From CBDDHT01 sp965228615 (GTDB taxonomy: Bacteria > Pseudomonadota > Alphaproteobacteria > Rhizobiales > Methyloligellaceae): a DNA stretch of 64,000 nucleotides. Below the pieces are notes generated by a model, which had not been told where the DNA came from, did not search any database, and saw nothing but the letters and a program-made list of their open reading frames with translations. The DNA lies in NCBI GenBank assembly GCA_965228615.1, contig CBDDHT010000004.1:1240001-1304000 (forward strand), read 5' to 3'. Shown here piece after piece: positions 7,744 to 16,137 of the stretch. Position 1 is the stretch's first letter. Every line of letters starts with the position of its first letter. A program made the position numbers and the translations under genes.

Positions 7744-8976
7744 ATGAGTGACGTCGCGACAAAGCTCGATATTGTTTCGCCGGACTATAAGCGCGATCCC
7801 TTCGCGACTTATGCGCGTCTCCATGACAGCGTGCCGACGGTCAAGGTCGACATGCCGCTCATTGGCCCCGTCTGGATGGTCGTTCCCCATGACGGCGTCG
7901 TGACCATGTTGAAAGACAATGCCCGCTTCGTGCAGGAGCCACAGAATGCCGGCCGCAAGAATCGTCTGGGAATCAGCTGGTGGACGCCGCGTCTTCTCAA
8001 GACACTGACCGAAAACATGCTCGGCCGCGACCAGCCGGCCCACCGACGACTGCGCGGATTGGTCGACAAGGCCTTCAGCCGGCGCGGCGTCGAAGATCTG
8101 CGGCCTCGCATCGAGGCGATCGCGGAGCGTCTCTTGGACAAGATGGAAGGTGCCGGTCAGGTCGATCTGATGACGAGCTTCGCACGTCCTTTGCCACTCG
8201 CAGTGATTACAGAACTTCTCGGGTTGCCCGATGAGGACCGGCCCAAATTCACACGCTGGGTGAAGGCCATGACCCGGTCTCCGACGACAATGGGGCAACT
8301 CATGGCTGTTCCGAGTCTGATCCAGATCAGCCGCTACATTCGCAGTCAGGTGGTCCTGCGCCGCAAGGACCCGCGCGACGATCTGATAACGGCACTGGTC
8401 GAGGCTGAAGAGGCAGGCGATCAGCTCTCGGAAGACGAGCTGGTCACGATGATTTTCCTTTTGCTGGTGGCCGGTCACGAAACCACGGTCCACCTGATCG
8501 GCAGCGGAACACTGGCTCTTTTGAGATTCGACGACCAACGACGGCAGCTTCAAGCTGACATGTCAGGCATCGATGCGGCCGTCGAGGAACTCTTGCGCTT
8601 CACAACGCCCGTGGAAGTATCCACGGTCCGTTATGCAAGCGAGGACATGGACTTTCACGGGCTGACAATTGCGCGGGGAGACCCGATCACGGCGTTTCTC
8701 GGTGCCGCCAATGCCGACCCCGCAGTCTTTGCCGAGCCGCACAAACTCGATCTGTCGCGCGACCCGAACCCGCATATGTCGTTCGGCTCCGGCGTCCACT
8801 TCTGCCTCGGCCTGCAACTTGCCCGTCTCGAGGCACAGATTGCGTTCAAGAAGCTCCTGGAACGGTTTCCTGATCTGGCGCTCGCAATCCCCATGGAAGA
8901 CATCGAATGGCTGCCGACACTCGGCATGCGCGGGCTGAAAGCGCTACCGGTGACGACTTCTAAGCGGCTTGTTTGA
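7744..8976 (+). CDS. Cytochrome P450
   Basis: A soluble 410-residue bacterial P450. The I-helix oxygen-activation motif AGHETT lies near residue 243, a K-helix ExxR equivalent is in EELLRF, and the haem-thiolate loop FGSGVHFCLG near residue 346 carries the cysteine ligand. The ATG at 7744 is chosen because MSDVATKLDIVSPDYKRDPF begins the conserved part. It needs ferredoxin and reductase partners, and none is encoded nearby. Adjacent genes do not reveal the substrate, and the intergenic palindrome just downstream suggests a monocistronic unit. Confidence 0.93.
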   Translation: MSDVATKLDIVSPDYKRDPFATYARLHDSVPTVKVDMPLIGPVWMVVPHDGVVTMLKDNARFVQEPQNAGRKNRLGISWWTPRLLKTLTENMLGRDQPAHRRLRGLVDKAFSRRGVEDLRPRIEAIAERLLDKMEGAGQVDLMTSFARPLPLAVITELLGLPDEDRPKFTRWVKAMTRSPTTMGQLMAVPSLIQISRYIRSQVVLRRKDPRDDLITALVEAEEAGDQLSEDELVTMIFLLLVAGHETTVHLIGSGTLALLRFDDQRRQLQADMSGIDAAVEELLRFTTPVEVSTVRYASEDMDFHGLTIARGDPITAFLGAANADPAVFAEPHKLDLSRDPNPHMSFGSGVHFCLGLQLARLEAQIAFKKLLERFPDLALAIPMEDIEWLPTLGMRGLKALPVTTSKRLV

Positions 8977-8981
8977 AAATC

Positions 8982-9069
8982 CTGAAGCCGGCCCTCTCCC
9001 GCGGCCCAACCGCCCAATAAGGGCGCCCTCTGGACAGTTGGGCCGAGGGAGAAGGCTGGCTGTGGCTGG
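8982..9069. repeat. Intergenic palindromic repeat, family A, copy 1
   Basis: One of seven copies of a long hairpin whose arms read approximately 'ccctctcccccggcccaacc' and its complement, around a loop with gggtaccc-like sequence. This copy is diverged in loop and arms (gcggcccaaccgccc / cagttgggccgag). It lies between the convergent P450 and FIST genes and could end transcription from both sides, although no U-run follows the stem. Confidence 0.85.
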
Positions 9070-9093
9070 GAAAGTCGCCGCTGTACGACTTTC
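9070..9093. repeat. GAAAGTCG companion hairpin, copy 1
   Basis: An 8-bp perfect inverted repeat (gaaagtcg ... cgactttc) with an 8-base loop directly abuts the family A palindrome. The same hairpin sits next to family A copies near 45.75 kb and 52.73 kb, so it appears to be a linked module rather than chance. Confidence 0.65.
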
Positions 9094-9103
9094 AAGACAG
9101 CTA

Positions 9104-10204
9104 TCAGGTGAAAAGCGTCAGGACACCCGTGTAGCCATAGACGCGGTCATTCGAGATTTCGCCATTGCCGAAAAATCCCACGATCGGGATATCGCCGAAC
9201 GCTGCCTGGATCGTTGCGAGCTCGAAGGACTCGCCTTCGAACAGATTCGGTCCCCGCGCGACGCATGAATAATACAGGCCCGCCTTAGGCGTCCCCGAGA
9301 CGCGCGACTTCAGATCCTCGAGCATTCGCTGCAGATCCTTTGCCGCGCTTTCCACATCGCGGCGCACGAAAAGCAGGCGGCTTCCAGCATCGGCATCGTC
9401 ACCGATGACGACAAGCCCCTGGCTGGGCTCGATACCGATCAGATTCCTGACAAGATAATCGCCTGTATCCGACCCGGTGACCGGCAACGCAGCATGAACG
9501 TTCGAGAGCCACGGCATAGGATCAACACCGTCGGCCACGCCGAGATCCTCGCTCAAGACCTCGAGAGCCGGCCGATCGTCGAGTGTGAGCAGCACATTGC
9601 CGGCACTTCTGGTGACCTGATGGGATGGCCCGATCGGCGAACACCCCTGGGTCAGCCCGACCGCTACCTCGAGATCACTGCTGAACAACACGCCTGAGAC
9701 GCCACCATCGACAACCTGCCCGACAATCTGGGGAAAGATCTCTTCAGCTGCCGAAAGACCGCCAACCAGATACGCACCATGATCGCGGGCCAGGGCACCG
9801 ACAATTTCGCCTGTTTGAGGATTGCGCGGATCTCCGTGAACGATGCCAAGCATCGGGATAAAATCCGGATCGACCGATTCCGCAACATCGTCGGGATCGA
9901 CCTGTGAATCGACCAGGCGATAACTGCCGTCAGCCACCCGCCCGGTAAGCGCGACAATGGCCGATGTGTCGAAATATTCGGCACCAGTCGCACAAACGCC
10001 GATCCCGACCGTTCCCACCCAATCGGTAATGCCCGTACGGGCCGTCAAGACCGCAACGATGTCTTCGACCGAACCGGCGAGTGAACTTGTGACATACACA
10101 AATCCCAGATTGTGACCGTCGGCCTGGCTCAGTTGATCAGCGCAATGTTCGGCAAGCGCGCGCGGTTCGCCATCGACAGCCTGGGCATATGCAAATTCCG
10201 TCAT
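9104..10204 (-). CDS. FIST domain protein
   Basis: A 366-residue protein with the two-part FIST architecture. The N-terminal half (about residues 15-215) has GFVYVTSSLAGSVEDIV and VGTVGIGVCATGAEYFD. The C-terminal half ends with GLYYSCVARGPNLFEGE and PIVGFFGNGEI. FIST domains are putative small-ligand sensors, often for amino acids, coupled to signalling proteins. This one stands alone, with no histidine kinase or methyl-accepting domain. I set the start at the ATG at 10204 (MTEFAYAQAVDGEPRA), though an upstream in-frame start is possible. The ligand is unknown. Confidence 0.85.
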   Translation of the reverse strand: MTEFAYAQAVDGEPRALAEHCADQLSQADGHNLGFVYVTSSLAGSVEDIVAVLTARTGITDWVGTVGIGVCATGAEYFDTSAIVALTGRVADGSYRLVDSQVDPDDVAESVDPDFIPMLGIVHGDPRNPQTGEIVGALARDHGAYLVGGLSAAEEIFPQIVGQVVDGGVSGVLFSSDLEVAVGLTQGCSPIGPSHQVTRSAGNVLLTLDDRPALEVLSEDLGVADGVDPMPWLSNVHAALPVTGSDTGDYLVRNLIGIEPSQGLVVIGDDADAGSRLLFVRRDVESAAKDLQRMLEDLKSRVSGTPKAGLYYSCVARGPNLFEGESFELATIQAAFGDIPIVGFFGNGEISNDRVYGYTGVLTLFT

Positions 10205-10566
10205 GAAACGGGATCGTTCATGGCAGCATGTGGCGACGGTGCCTGCCGGCATCCTCGCTGAATCCGAGTCGCAAACGCTACGCGCTCGATCGGTTGATCA
10301 AACTGACTCAAGCTGTTCCTCCCTATCAGGCGCATCCTATCATGCAGCCGTCTACTGGGCTTTTCACAAAAATACCAATTGAGTTTCACCTCAAGTTGCC
10401 GTTTTTTGCCTTCGGATCAAATTGTCTCGACCTGAATTCGGCAAATGTAGCCCGTTTCGCAATGCGCGAAGATTCGGCCAAGCTGCCCCATGTTTGTCAG
10501 GTCGGTGCTTTACGCTGTATTCATGTGCGTCTCGAACGAGAGCAGCGTGACGGTTGGGAGGCTCGC
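10205..10566. other. Divergent promoter region between FIST and secreted-protein genes
   Basis: This stretch of about 360 bp has no supported gene. The frame of the rightward gene is open through it but lacks family character before the signal peptide. A possible sigma-70-like promoter for that gene is TTGTCA at 10494 and TATTCA at 10518 with an 18-bp spacer. This promoter call is weak. Confidence 0.35.
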
Positions 10567-11079
10567 TTGAATCGGCTCGCTAGAGTTTTGTCATTTGCAG
10601 TTATTTGTCTGGTCGCAAGTGCGCCATCGAACGCTGGCGATCCGGTTGAAGACTATTGGATATCGGTTCTCCGAAAAGCGGATAGCGTCCAGGTTCTGAT
10701 CAAGGACGGCGTTACCGGCGGATGCTGGCTCAATCCCAAGGCCGCAAAGGCAGTGATCGAGGATACGTTCCTGAAGGCGGGCATTCGCGTTGAGCCCGGC
10801 GCGCAGATGCAGGTTCGGCTGTCGGCCATTGGACTTGCAATCATTGTGGAAGATCGCCGAACCGGCTGCGCCGTTCATAGCGAACTCGAAGCCCAGCATC
10901 GCGGCGCTGCCGCAGCACCGAACGGCGGATTGCTCGTGTCAGCCGTTGTCACAAGCTTCCGAAAAGGCTCATTCGCGGTCGGTCCCGAGCATCTCGACTC
11001 CCAACTCAACAAGACCGCATCCCGCTGGGCCAGCGAATTTGCCGCATTATGGCAGCGCGCCCACCGTGGCTATCGATAG
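10567..11079 (+). CDS. Small secreted hypothetical protein
   Basis: A 170-residue protein with a clear signal peptide (LARVLSFAVICLVASAPSNA, cleavage near residue 22). I place the start at the TTG at 10567 because a GGGAGG site lies 5 bp upstream and the signal peptide follows directly. The much longer frame upstream lacks a ribosome site. The mature protein has mixed alpha/beta character and two cysteines (CWLN and TGCAVH). I recognise no family. It probably acts in the periplasm. It is monocistronic, with the tRNA-like repeat downstream. Confidence 0.65.
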   Translation: MNRLARVLSFAVICLVASAPSNAGDPVEDYWISVLRKADSVQVLIKDGVTGGCWLNPKAAKAVIEDTFLKAGIRVEPGAQMQVRLSAIGLAIIVEDRRTGCAVHSELEAQHRGAAAAPNGGLLVSAVVTSFRKGSFAVGPEHLDSQLNKTASRWASEFAALWQRAHRGYR

Positions 11080-11128
11080 CGCCGTTCCGTTCGGTTTTCT
11101 GCCGGATACCGCCACAATCGTCAAGAAA

Positions 11129-11167
11129 TTGGCCGGGGCGCCAGGGTTCGAACCTGGGATCGCGGGA
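11129..11167 (-). repeat. Partial tRNA-Gln duplicate (putative attachment-site remnant)
   Basis: Thirty-nine bp here match the 3' half of the intact tRNA-Gln gene (copy at 11914-11952) with a single C/T difference, from the 3' side of the anticodon stem through the T-arm and acceptor to the CCA end. No 5' half exists, so it cannot be a functional tRNA. Such 3'-end duplications are the normal scar of site-specific integration into tRNA genes, with the island lying between the two copies. Confidence 0.75.
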
Positions 11168-11295
11168 GCACAAGTGTCGGCGGATCAAGGAGGCGGCCGA
11201 GGAGATTTCTGCTGCATCCCTGTCTGACCAACGCCTGCGATGGTCGGCGCAATCTTGTCGTCGAAGAGCTTCGGCCAATTTCGGACAGAGGCTGC

Positions 11296-11502
11296 CTATT
11301 TGGACTTTGGCGGGGGTGGCATATCTTCAATCAGCTCGACGCCTGCCAAAGTGCCATCCGCTGCAATATCGATAATGGCCTCGACATGTCGTTGTTTCTT
11401 GTAAGGCCCGGGTGCTCTGTCTGTCGGAGCAAAATAGTACACGTGCCCAGCGTCCTCCTCGGCATCGGCCTCATGTGTCCAATATGCCGGTCGTTTCTCC
11501 AT
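11296..11502 (-). CDS. DUF2283-like small protein
   Basis: A 68-residue protein with a strong GAGGAG site 8 bp before its ATG. The C-terminal half (about residues 40-60) reads IIDIAADGTLAGVELIED, the characteristic strand-turn-strand of DUF2283 proteins. Those are often the antitoxin-like partner of DUF4258/RelE-type toxins. It lies inside the tRNA-Gln-bracketed segment. A short frame immediately upstream on the same strand could be its partner. No biochemical role is established for the family. Confidence 0.65.
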   Translation of the reverse strand: MEKRPAYWTHEADAEEDAGHVYYFAPTDRAPGPYKKQRHVEAIIDIAADGTLAGVELIEDMPPPPKSK

Positions 11503-11514
11503 ATCTCGAACTCC

Positions 11515-11649
11515 TCAAAAGTTCTCCATGCCGCCGAGGGCTTCATGGACCTGGTCGCTCCATTCTTCCTTCGGAAATGATTGGACATAGAGAAACGCAG
11601 CCAGTTCTCCAATGTCGAATCCGCCGCGATATCCGCGCGCTCGCCGCAA
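11515..11649 (-). CDS. Possible 44-residue ORF upstream of the DUF2283 gene
   Basis: A short frame with a TTG start preceded by GGAG at suitable spacing ends 12 bp before the DUF2283 start. Its inferred product is hydrophilic and well balanced, with stretches such as GYRGGFDIGELAAFLYVQ and EEWSDQVHEALGGMENF, which reads like real protein rather than a shadow frame. A longer frame in another register covers the same DNA but has poor composition. I recognise no family. It could be a degraded fragment of a larger gene. Confidence 0.35.
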   Translation of the reverse strand: MRRARGYRGGFDIGELAAFLYVQSFPKEEWSDQVHEALGGMENF

Positions 11650-11914
11650 TACAGCCGCTCCGTTCGAAACGGGGGCATTTCGGGCTTGGCTTCGTCAAGG
11701 CCCGGACCTTTTGGAATCACCGCCTAGACAGCCTCCTTGCTGTTGCCGGTCAAATTTCTGCCAGCGCGCGATGTTGAATCCCATGGTACGCGGGACGGCA
11801 CATTCGAAGTCGCGCGCATCGATTGAAGAAATCAAAGAACCAACGAGAGTCCGAACGGTAGCGGGAGAAGAGTTCAAATGAACTGCGAGAATTCCACTAA
11901 CCCGTTGAAAAGAT

Positions 11915-11988
11915 TGGCTGGGGCGCCAGGGTTCGAACCTGGGATCGCGGGATCAAAACCCGCTGCCTTACCACTTGGCTACGCCCCA
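11915..11988 (-). tRNA. tRNA-Gln (anticodon TTG)
   Basis: A complete cloverleaf on the minus strand. The 7-bp acceptor stem (tggggcg/cgcccca), D-arm, anticodon stem gcggg/cccgc around the loop ttttgat (anticodon TTG), T-arm with ggttcgaacc, and encoded CCA are all present. It is 74 nt long including CCA. Its 3' half is duplicated 785 bp to the left. Confidence 0.96.
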
Positions 11989-12366
11989 CCATTGGGATTT
12001 GAGCAATCTCGCAAGTCTTCGTCGCATTCTCGGACGAGACGTGCACGCGAAGGGTGCTGCTCGGCGACGCTTATAAGGGAAAGGACAGCTCCGAGGCAAC
12101 CGCCACGAAATCTCCATCGCTTCGAATGTTCCTATCGGACTATTGTCGCGAATTGGAGCGGGCCTTTTCGAAAGCGCGAGATATGGCGTCGATCGCGCGG
12201 TTCGAACCCCCATCTCAACCGTCGGCAAAATCTTACGCGGTCGTTTTAGCTCTTAGAATCGCATAGTTCTCGCGCCGCCCTCGCCTGCCAGCCGGTCATT
12301 AAAGCCATCTCAGCGATGCCTTGCGGCGACCAATGGGCTTGTCTATAAGTCGTGGTCTTGTTGAGC
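11989..12366. other. Spacer between tRNA-Gln and tRNA-Pro
   Basis: No gene supported. Short frames exist on both strands, but none has a ribosome site with a plausible product. It must contain the promoters of the two outward-facing tRNA genes. A ggttcgaacc sequence near 12200 resembles a T-loop but cannot form a T-stem. Confidence 0.4.
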
Positions 12367-12443
12367 CGGAGTGTGGCGCAGCCTGGTAGCGCACCTCGTT
12401 CGGGACGAGGGGGTCGCAGGTTCAAATCCTGCCACTCCGACCA
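12367..12443 (+). tRNA. tRNA-Pro (anticodon CGG)
   Basis: A full tRNA of 77 nt with encoded CCA. The acceptor pairs are cggagtg/cactccg, the anticodon stem cctcg/cgagg surrounds the loop ttcggga (anticodon CGG), and the T-loop is ttcaaat. It lies 67 bp upstream of the MBL hydrolase gene. Confidence 0.96.
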
Positions 12444-12510
12444 AATATTCCCGCAATCGCCAGGAATGCTCTTGAGCTGACCCTGCGACGATGGAAAGCC
12501 GTCTTTCCCG

Positions 12511-13494
12511 ATGAATGACCAAGCAAACGAATCGCCGACAGCGGCCCAGCTTGCCTTCTCGCGTACCATGGATTTCACCTATGGCGTTCCCCAGGAAGTC
12601 GCGCCCGGCGTCCGGCGCGTTGTCGCCGAAAACCCGAGCCCGTTTACGTTCAAGGGAACGAATACGTTTGTCGTCGGCGAACGTGAGGTCGCAATCATCG
12701 ATCCCGGACCGGAGGACGATGCCCACCTCGAAGCCGTCATGCATGCGGTCGGGCCGGCACGCGTAACCCATATTCTTCTAACCCATACCCACCGCGATCA
12801 TTCCGATGGGATCCCTGCCCTCCAGGCACGGACGAATGCGCCGGTTTATGCCTTTGGTCATACGGGTAAGCCGCGCGGCGCCGGGCCAGCCAGCCTGACG
12901 GGCAAGGCCTTTGTCGACGAAGCCTTCACCCCCGACGAGCCCGTGCGGGACGGCGATACGATTTACGGCAACGGCTGGGCGTTCGACGCCATCCACACGC
13001 CGGGCCACGCACCGGATCATCTCTGTTTCGCCCTTGTCGGGGAACGGCTGGTGTTTTCAGGCGATCATGTGATGGGCTGGAATACAACCGTGGTCGCCCC
13101 ACCGGAAGGCAATATGGGAGACTATCTGGCGTCTCTGGAGAAGCTTCTCGGGCGGCACGACAAACTCTTTTTCCCAGCCCATGGCGGACGCATCGAAACG
13201 CCACGGCGTGTCGTCAAAGCCTATTTGATGCACCGAAAAATGCGAGAATCGGCGATCCGCGCCTGCCTCGAGGATGGGATGCGCACTAATCCCCAAATTG
13301 TTGGAAAAATCTACCCTGGTCTCGACGCCAGCCTCCTTGCCGCCGCCTCACTGTCCGTTCACGCCCATCTCGAACACCTGATCCAAAAGGGTTTCGTGAC
13401 GTCGAACGACGAGACTCCAGGTATTCAATCCTCCTTCGCTCTCGCTCCGCCTTCCTCTCAAGAGCGGCCTGACGCTTCTCCTCCTCGGCCTTAG
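12511..13494 (+). CDS. MBL-fold metallo-hydrolase (LACTB2/glyoxalase II-like)
   Basis: A 327-residue metallo-beta-lactamase-fold hydrolase. The metal-binding signature THTHRDHSDG (near residue 91) is followed by HTPGHAPDHLCF (about 167), SGDHVMGW (about 187) and FPAHGG (about 223), giving a complete set of two-metal ligands. The C-terminal winged-helix-like segment around ASLSVHAHLEHLIQKGFV ends the conserved part near 13403. The last 30 residues are low-complexity and lie antisense to the next gene, suggesting a shifted stop codon. Enzymes of this group hydrolyse thioesters or RNA. Substrate unknown. Confidence 0.9.
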   Translation: MNDQANESPTAAQLAFSRTMDFTYGVPQEVAPGVRRVVAENPSPFTFKGTNTFVVGEREVAIIDPGPEDDAHLEAVMHAVGPARVTHILLTHTHRDHSDGIPALQARTNAPVYAFGHTGKPRGAGPASLTGKAFVDEAFTPDEPVRDGDTIYGNGWAFDAIHTPGHAPDHLCFALVGERLVFSGDHVMGWNTTVVAPPEGNMGDYLASLEKLLGRHDKLFFPAHGGRIETPRRVVKAYLMHRKMRESAIRACLEDGMRTNPQIVGKIYPGLDASLLAAASLSVHAHLEHLIQKGFVTSNDETPGIQSSFALAPPSSQERPDASPPRP

Positions 13495-14335
13495 CTTTTC
13501 GCGCCACCTCGGCCCGGGCCTTGGCTTCGCGGGCACGGCGCGCAAGCACGATCTCCAGAACCTGCTGTTCACCGGCCTCGAGCTGACTTTTGACTGACGC
13601 GAAAAGGCGGCGAATTCTGCGGGCATTCGTACCGAAGTCATGCTGTCCGAAACGCGAAGACGATCTGACGTCGACCCGCGTTTCATTGCCTTCCGGCGCG
13701 ACCCGAATCACGACGTCGTCGGGAAAGCCCATGACCAGCGTGCGGGACACGGCTTCGATCCGGCCTGGCCCCTCTTCCGTGGGCTTTTGCTCCGTGACCA
13801 CTTCCCAGTCCATGCGCTTCACGGCTTCGCGCACGAGATCATAGGTTTCCTCGGGCGAGCGTTCCAGGACCATTGGACGGATATCGGGATAGGCGGATGC
13901 CTGCTGCAGTGCGAACCCGTTATCGGGATAGGAAATGCGCTTGTTACTGACGGGCCGCTGGATAACAAGCGCTTCGAACCGTGGTGCTGCTGCTGGATCG
14001 GTCGCAACATCGTTGATTCGCGGCAATAGCAACAGATCCGGCAAATACCAGCTCGGACCGGCAAGAATGAGCAGGCTCACCAAAGTTCCGGTGATAGCAC
14101 GGCCCGCTCCCGAATGCCCGTGACGCCAGATCGAGACCATCGACATCGCCGCCAGAAGCAAACTTATGAGGGCACCTATGATCCCGACGCCAAGAACGCT
14201 GGTTGCGACGGGCGTCGACATGGTGGCAAAACGATGCAACAGCACGCCGATCAGCAGCAATTGAGCCGAGAACATGGCCAAACGCCTGCTCCATGCCGCA
14301 AGGCTGGATTGCTTTTGTAGGAGTCGCGCCGCCAT
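13286..14335 (-). CDS. DUF1499 domain membrane protein with basic C-terminal tail
   Basis: A 349-residue protein with three hydrophobic segments in the first 100 residues, then a DUF1499 domain (about 105-245) carrying INDVATDPAAAPRF and SSSRFGQHDFGTNARRIRRL. After about residue 260 a long Arg/Lys/Glu-rich, probably coiled-coil tail follows (KAKAEEEKRQAALERKAERE). The last 209 bp are antisense to the convergent MBL hydrolase gene. Function of DUF1499 is unknown. It is widespread in alphaproteobacteria and plastids. Which of the two overlapping 3' ends is ancestral cannot be told from this sequence. Confidence 0.8.
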   Translation of the reverse strand: MAARLLQKQSSLAAWSRRLAMFSAQLLLIGVLLHRFATMSTPVATSVLGVGIIGALISLLLAAMSMVSIWRHGHSGAGRAITGTLVSLLILAGPSWYLPDLLLLPRINDVATDPAAAPRFEALVIQRPVSNKRISYPDNGFALQQASAYPDIRPMVLERSPEETYDLVREAVKRMDWEVVTEQKPTEEGPGRIEAVSRTLVMGFPDDVVIRVAPEGNETRVDVRSSSRFGQHDFGTNARRIRRLFASVKSQLEAGEQQVLEIVLARRAREAKARAEVARKAKAEEEKRQAALERKAERERRRIEYLESRRSTSRNPFGSGVRDGRERTVRRRQGGWRRDQGRFFQQFGD

Positions 14336-14484
14336 AAGCTACGGATCTACGCCTTTCGAACTGACATTCTCGAAACCTTGAGCGTTCTCGAATTTCATCA
14401 CACGTGACGTGCCGTCATCTCGACGACCACCGCCGGGCCATGGTATTGGCCAAATGATCTCTCTTCAAGCGAGGCCCTAAGCCC

Positions 14485-15861
14485 ATGCCGCCCCTGACCA
14501 ACCTGCAGCAACGCGACATCGAAACGCTGATTCACCCTTATACCAATCTGGACGCATTCCGCCACTCGGGTCCAACGATTCTGGAACGGGGCGAAGGTAT
14601 CCACGTCTGGGACACGGATGGCAAACGCTATATCGAGGGTCTGGCCGGATTGTGGTGCACATCGCTCGGTTATGCCAATGCCGAACTCATCGAGGCTGGC
14701 CGCGAACAGCTGTCACGGCTGTCATTTTCGCACCTTTTCGGCGGAAAAAGCCATGATCCCGCCATCGCGCTTGCAGAAAAACTCAAGGAAATCGTGCCGC
14801 ACGAAGCGTCGAAAATCCTGTTCACATGTTCCGGTTCCGAGGCGAACGACACGCAAATCAAGCTGCTCTGGTACTACAACAATGCCCGCGGGCTGCCCGA
14901 AAAGAAGAAGATCATTTCCCGCCAGCGCGGCTATCATGGGGTCACTGTCGCAACGGCAAGCCTGACCGGCCTGCCCGCCAACCATGCCGATTTCGACCTG
15001 CCGATCGCGGGCATTCTGCATACAGGCTGCCCGCATCATTATCGCTATGCAGAGGATGGCGAGAGCGAAACCGAGTTTGCGACCCGCCTCGCTGACGAAC
15101 TCGACGCGATGATCCAGGCGGAGGGTCCGGAGACCGTAGCCGCCTTTATCGCAGAACCGGTGATGGGCGCCGGCGGCGTTATCGTGCCCCCTGAGACCTA
15201 TTTCGAGAAAATCCAGGCAGTGCTCGCACGCTATGACATCATGTTCATCGTAGACGAAGTCATTTGCGGATTCGGGCGCACCGGCAACCTGTTCGGCTCC
15301 GAGACATTCGCGCTTGAACCGGACACGATCTCGATGGCGAAGGCCATCACGTCAGCCTATGCCCCGCTCGGTGCCGTCACGGTTTCCGAGGATGTATATC
15401 AGGCCATGCTCGACGAGAGCCGGAAGATCGGCACATTCGGTCATGGCTACACCTATACCGGCCATCCCTTGTCGACAGCGATTGCCCTGAAGACCCTGGA
15501 GATCTATGAGCGCGACGACACGGTCGCCCATGTCCGGCAGATCGCTCCGACATTCCAGAAGCGTCTCAAGGCACTCGGCGATCACCCCCTCGTCGGTGAA
15601 GCACGCGGCGTCGGCCTTATCGGCGGATTGGAACTCGTCGCCGACAAAGCCACAAAGACTTCCTTCGATCCGACCCAGACCGTCGGCATTCAGGCATCCG
15701 TCTTCTGCCAGGAAGAAGGCGTCATCCTACGCGCTATCGGAGATACGCTCGCGATCTGCCCGCCGCTTATTATCGAGGAAGACGCCGTGAACGAGATTTT
15801 CGACGCGGTTGAACGCGGCCTCGACAAAACGATGGTCTGGGCCCGGAAAGAGGCTGCCTAG
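14485..15861 (+). CDS. Class III PLP aminotransferase (omega-amino acid type)
   Basis: A 458-residue ornithine/omega-amino-acid transaminase-like enzyme. Landmarks are YIEGLAGLWCTSLGY (about 49-63), the cofactor-phosphate site TCSGSEANDTQIKL (about 113-126), the Asp in FIVDEVICGFGRTG (about 253-266), and the Schiff-base lysine in ISMAKAITSAYAPLGA. This subgroup includes beta-alanine or putrescine to pyruvate transaminases. Its TAG stop codon lies in the first bases of the 165-bp inverted-repeat element, so the last residues may have changed when the element arrived. It is monocistronic. Confidence 0.9.
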   Translation: MPPLTNLQQRDIETLIHPYTNLDAFRHSGPTILERGEGIHVWDTDGKRYIEGLAGLWCTSLGYANAELIEAGREQLSRLSFSHLFGGKSHDPAIALAEKLKEIVPHEASKILFTCSGSEANDTQIKLLWYYNNARGLPEKKKIISRQRGYHGVTVATASLTGLPANHADFDLPIAGILHTGCPHHYRYAEDGESETEFATRLADELDAMIQAEGPETVAAFIAEPVMGAGGVIVPPETYFEKIQAVLARYDIMFIVDEVICGFGRTGNLFGSETFALEPDTISMAKAITSAYAPLGAVTVSEDVYQAMLDESRKIGTFGHGYTYTGHPLSTAIALKTLEIYERDDTVAHVRQIAPTFQKRLKALGDHPLVGEARGVGLIGGLELVADKATKTSFDPTQTVGIQASVFCQEEGVILRAIGDTLAICPPLIIEEDAVNEIFDAVERGLDKTMVWARKEAA

Positions 15862-16023
15862 CCCGGACTTCTCACACTTCTGTGGATCGTCATCGCGTCA
15901 TGCGGGAGCGTTCCGCTAGGAAAGCGTCGAAAAGCGTAGCCTGAGCTACGGTTGAGAGGCTTGACGACGCGGGCGGCCCGCCTGACGCGATGACGACCGC
16001 AGCAGTGTGAGAAGTCCGGGCTA
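15859..16023. repeat. 165-bp inverted-repeat element, family B, copy 1
   Basis: A compact palindromic element with 24-bp terminal inverted repeats beginning tagcccggacttctcacac and one mismatch between the two ends. The interior contains further short hairpins (for example gcgtagcctgagctacg). A second copy lies at 18730-18997. It carries no gene. Its left terminus supplies the TAG stop of the aminotransferase gene. The size and terminal repeats suggest a MITE-like non-autonomous element, although a target duplication is not evident. Confidence 0.8.
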
Positions 16024-16040
16024 GCGCTTCTCGTTGCTGT

Positions 16041-16131
16041 AACCAGCCCTCTTGTCCGTCCCAACTACGCGATAGGGTTACCCTCGGGATAGTTGGGCCG
16101 GGGAAGAGAGCTGGCTTCAGGACTTCCAGTT
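16041..16131. repeat. Family A palindromic repeat, copy 2 (diverged)
   Basis: The arms (accagccctctt... / ...aagagagctggct) and a gggttaccctcggg loop identify it as family A, but several stem positions have drifted. It lies right after the family B element, in the gap between convergent genes. Confidence 0.75.
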
Positions 16132-16137
16132 CAAGAT

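Noticed and set aside
12170..12235. ggttcgaacc sequence as a third tRNA or tRNA fragment
   Set aside because: No T-stem pairing, acceptor stem or anticodon arm can be formed around it.
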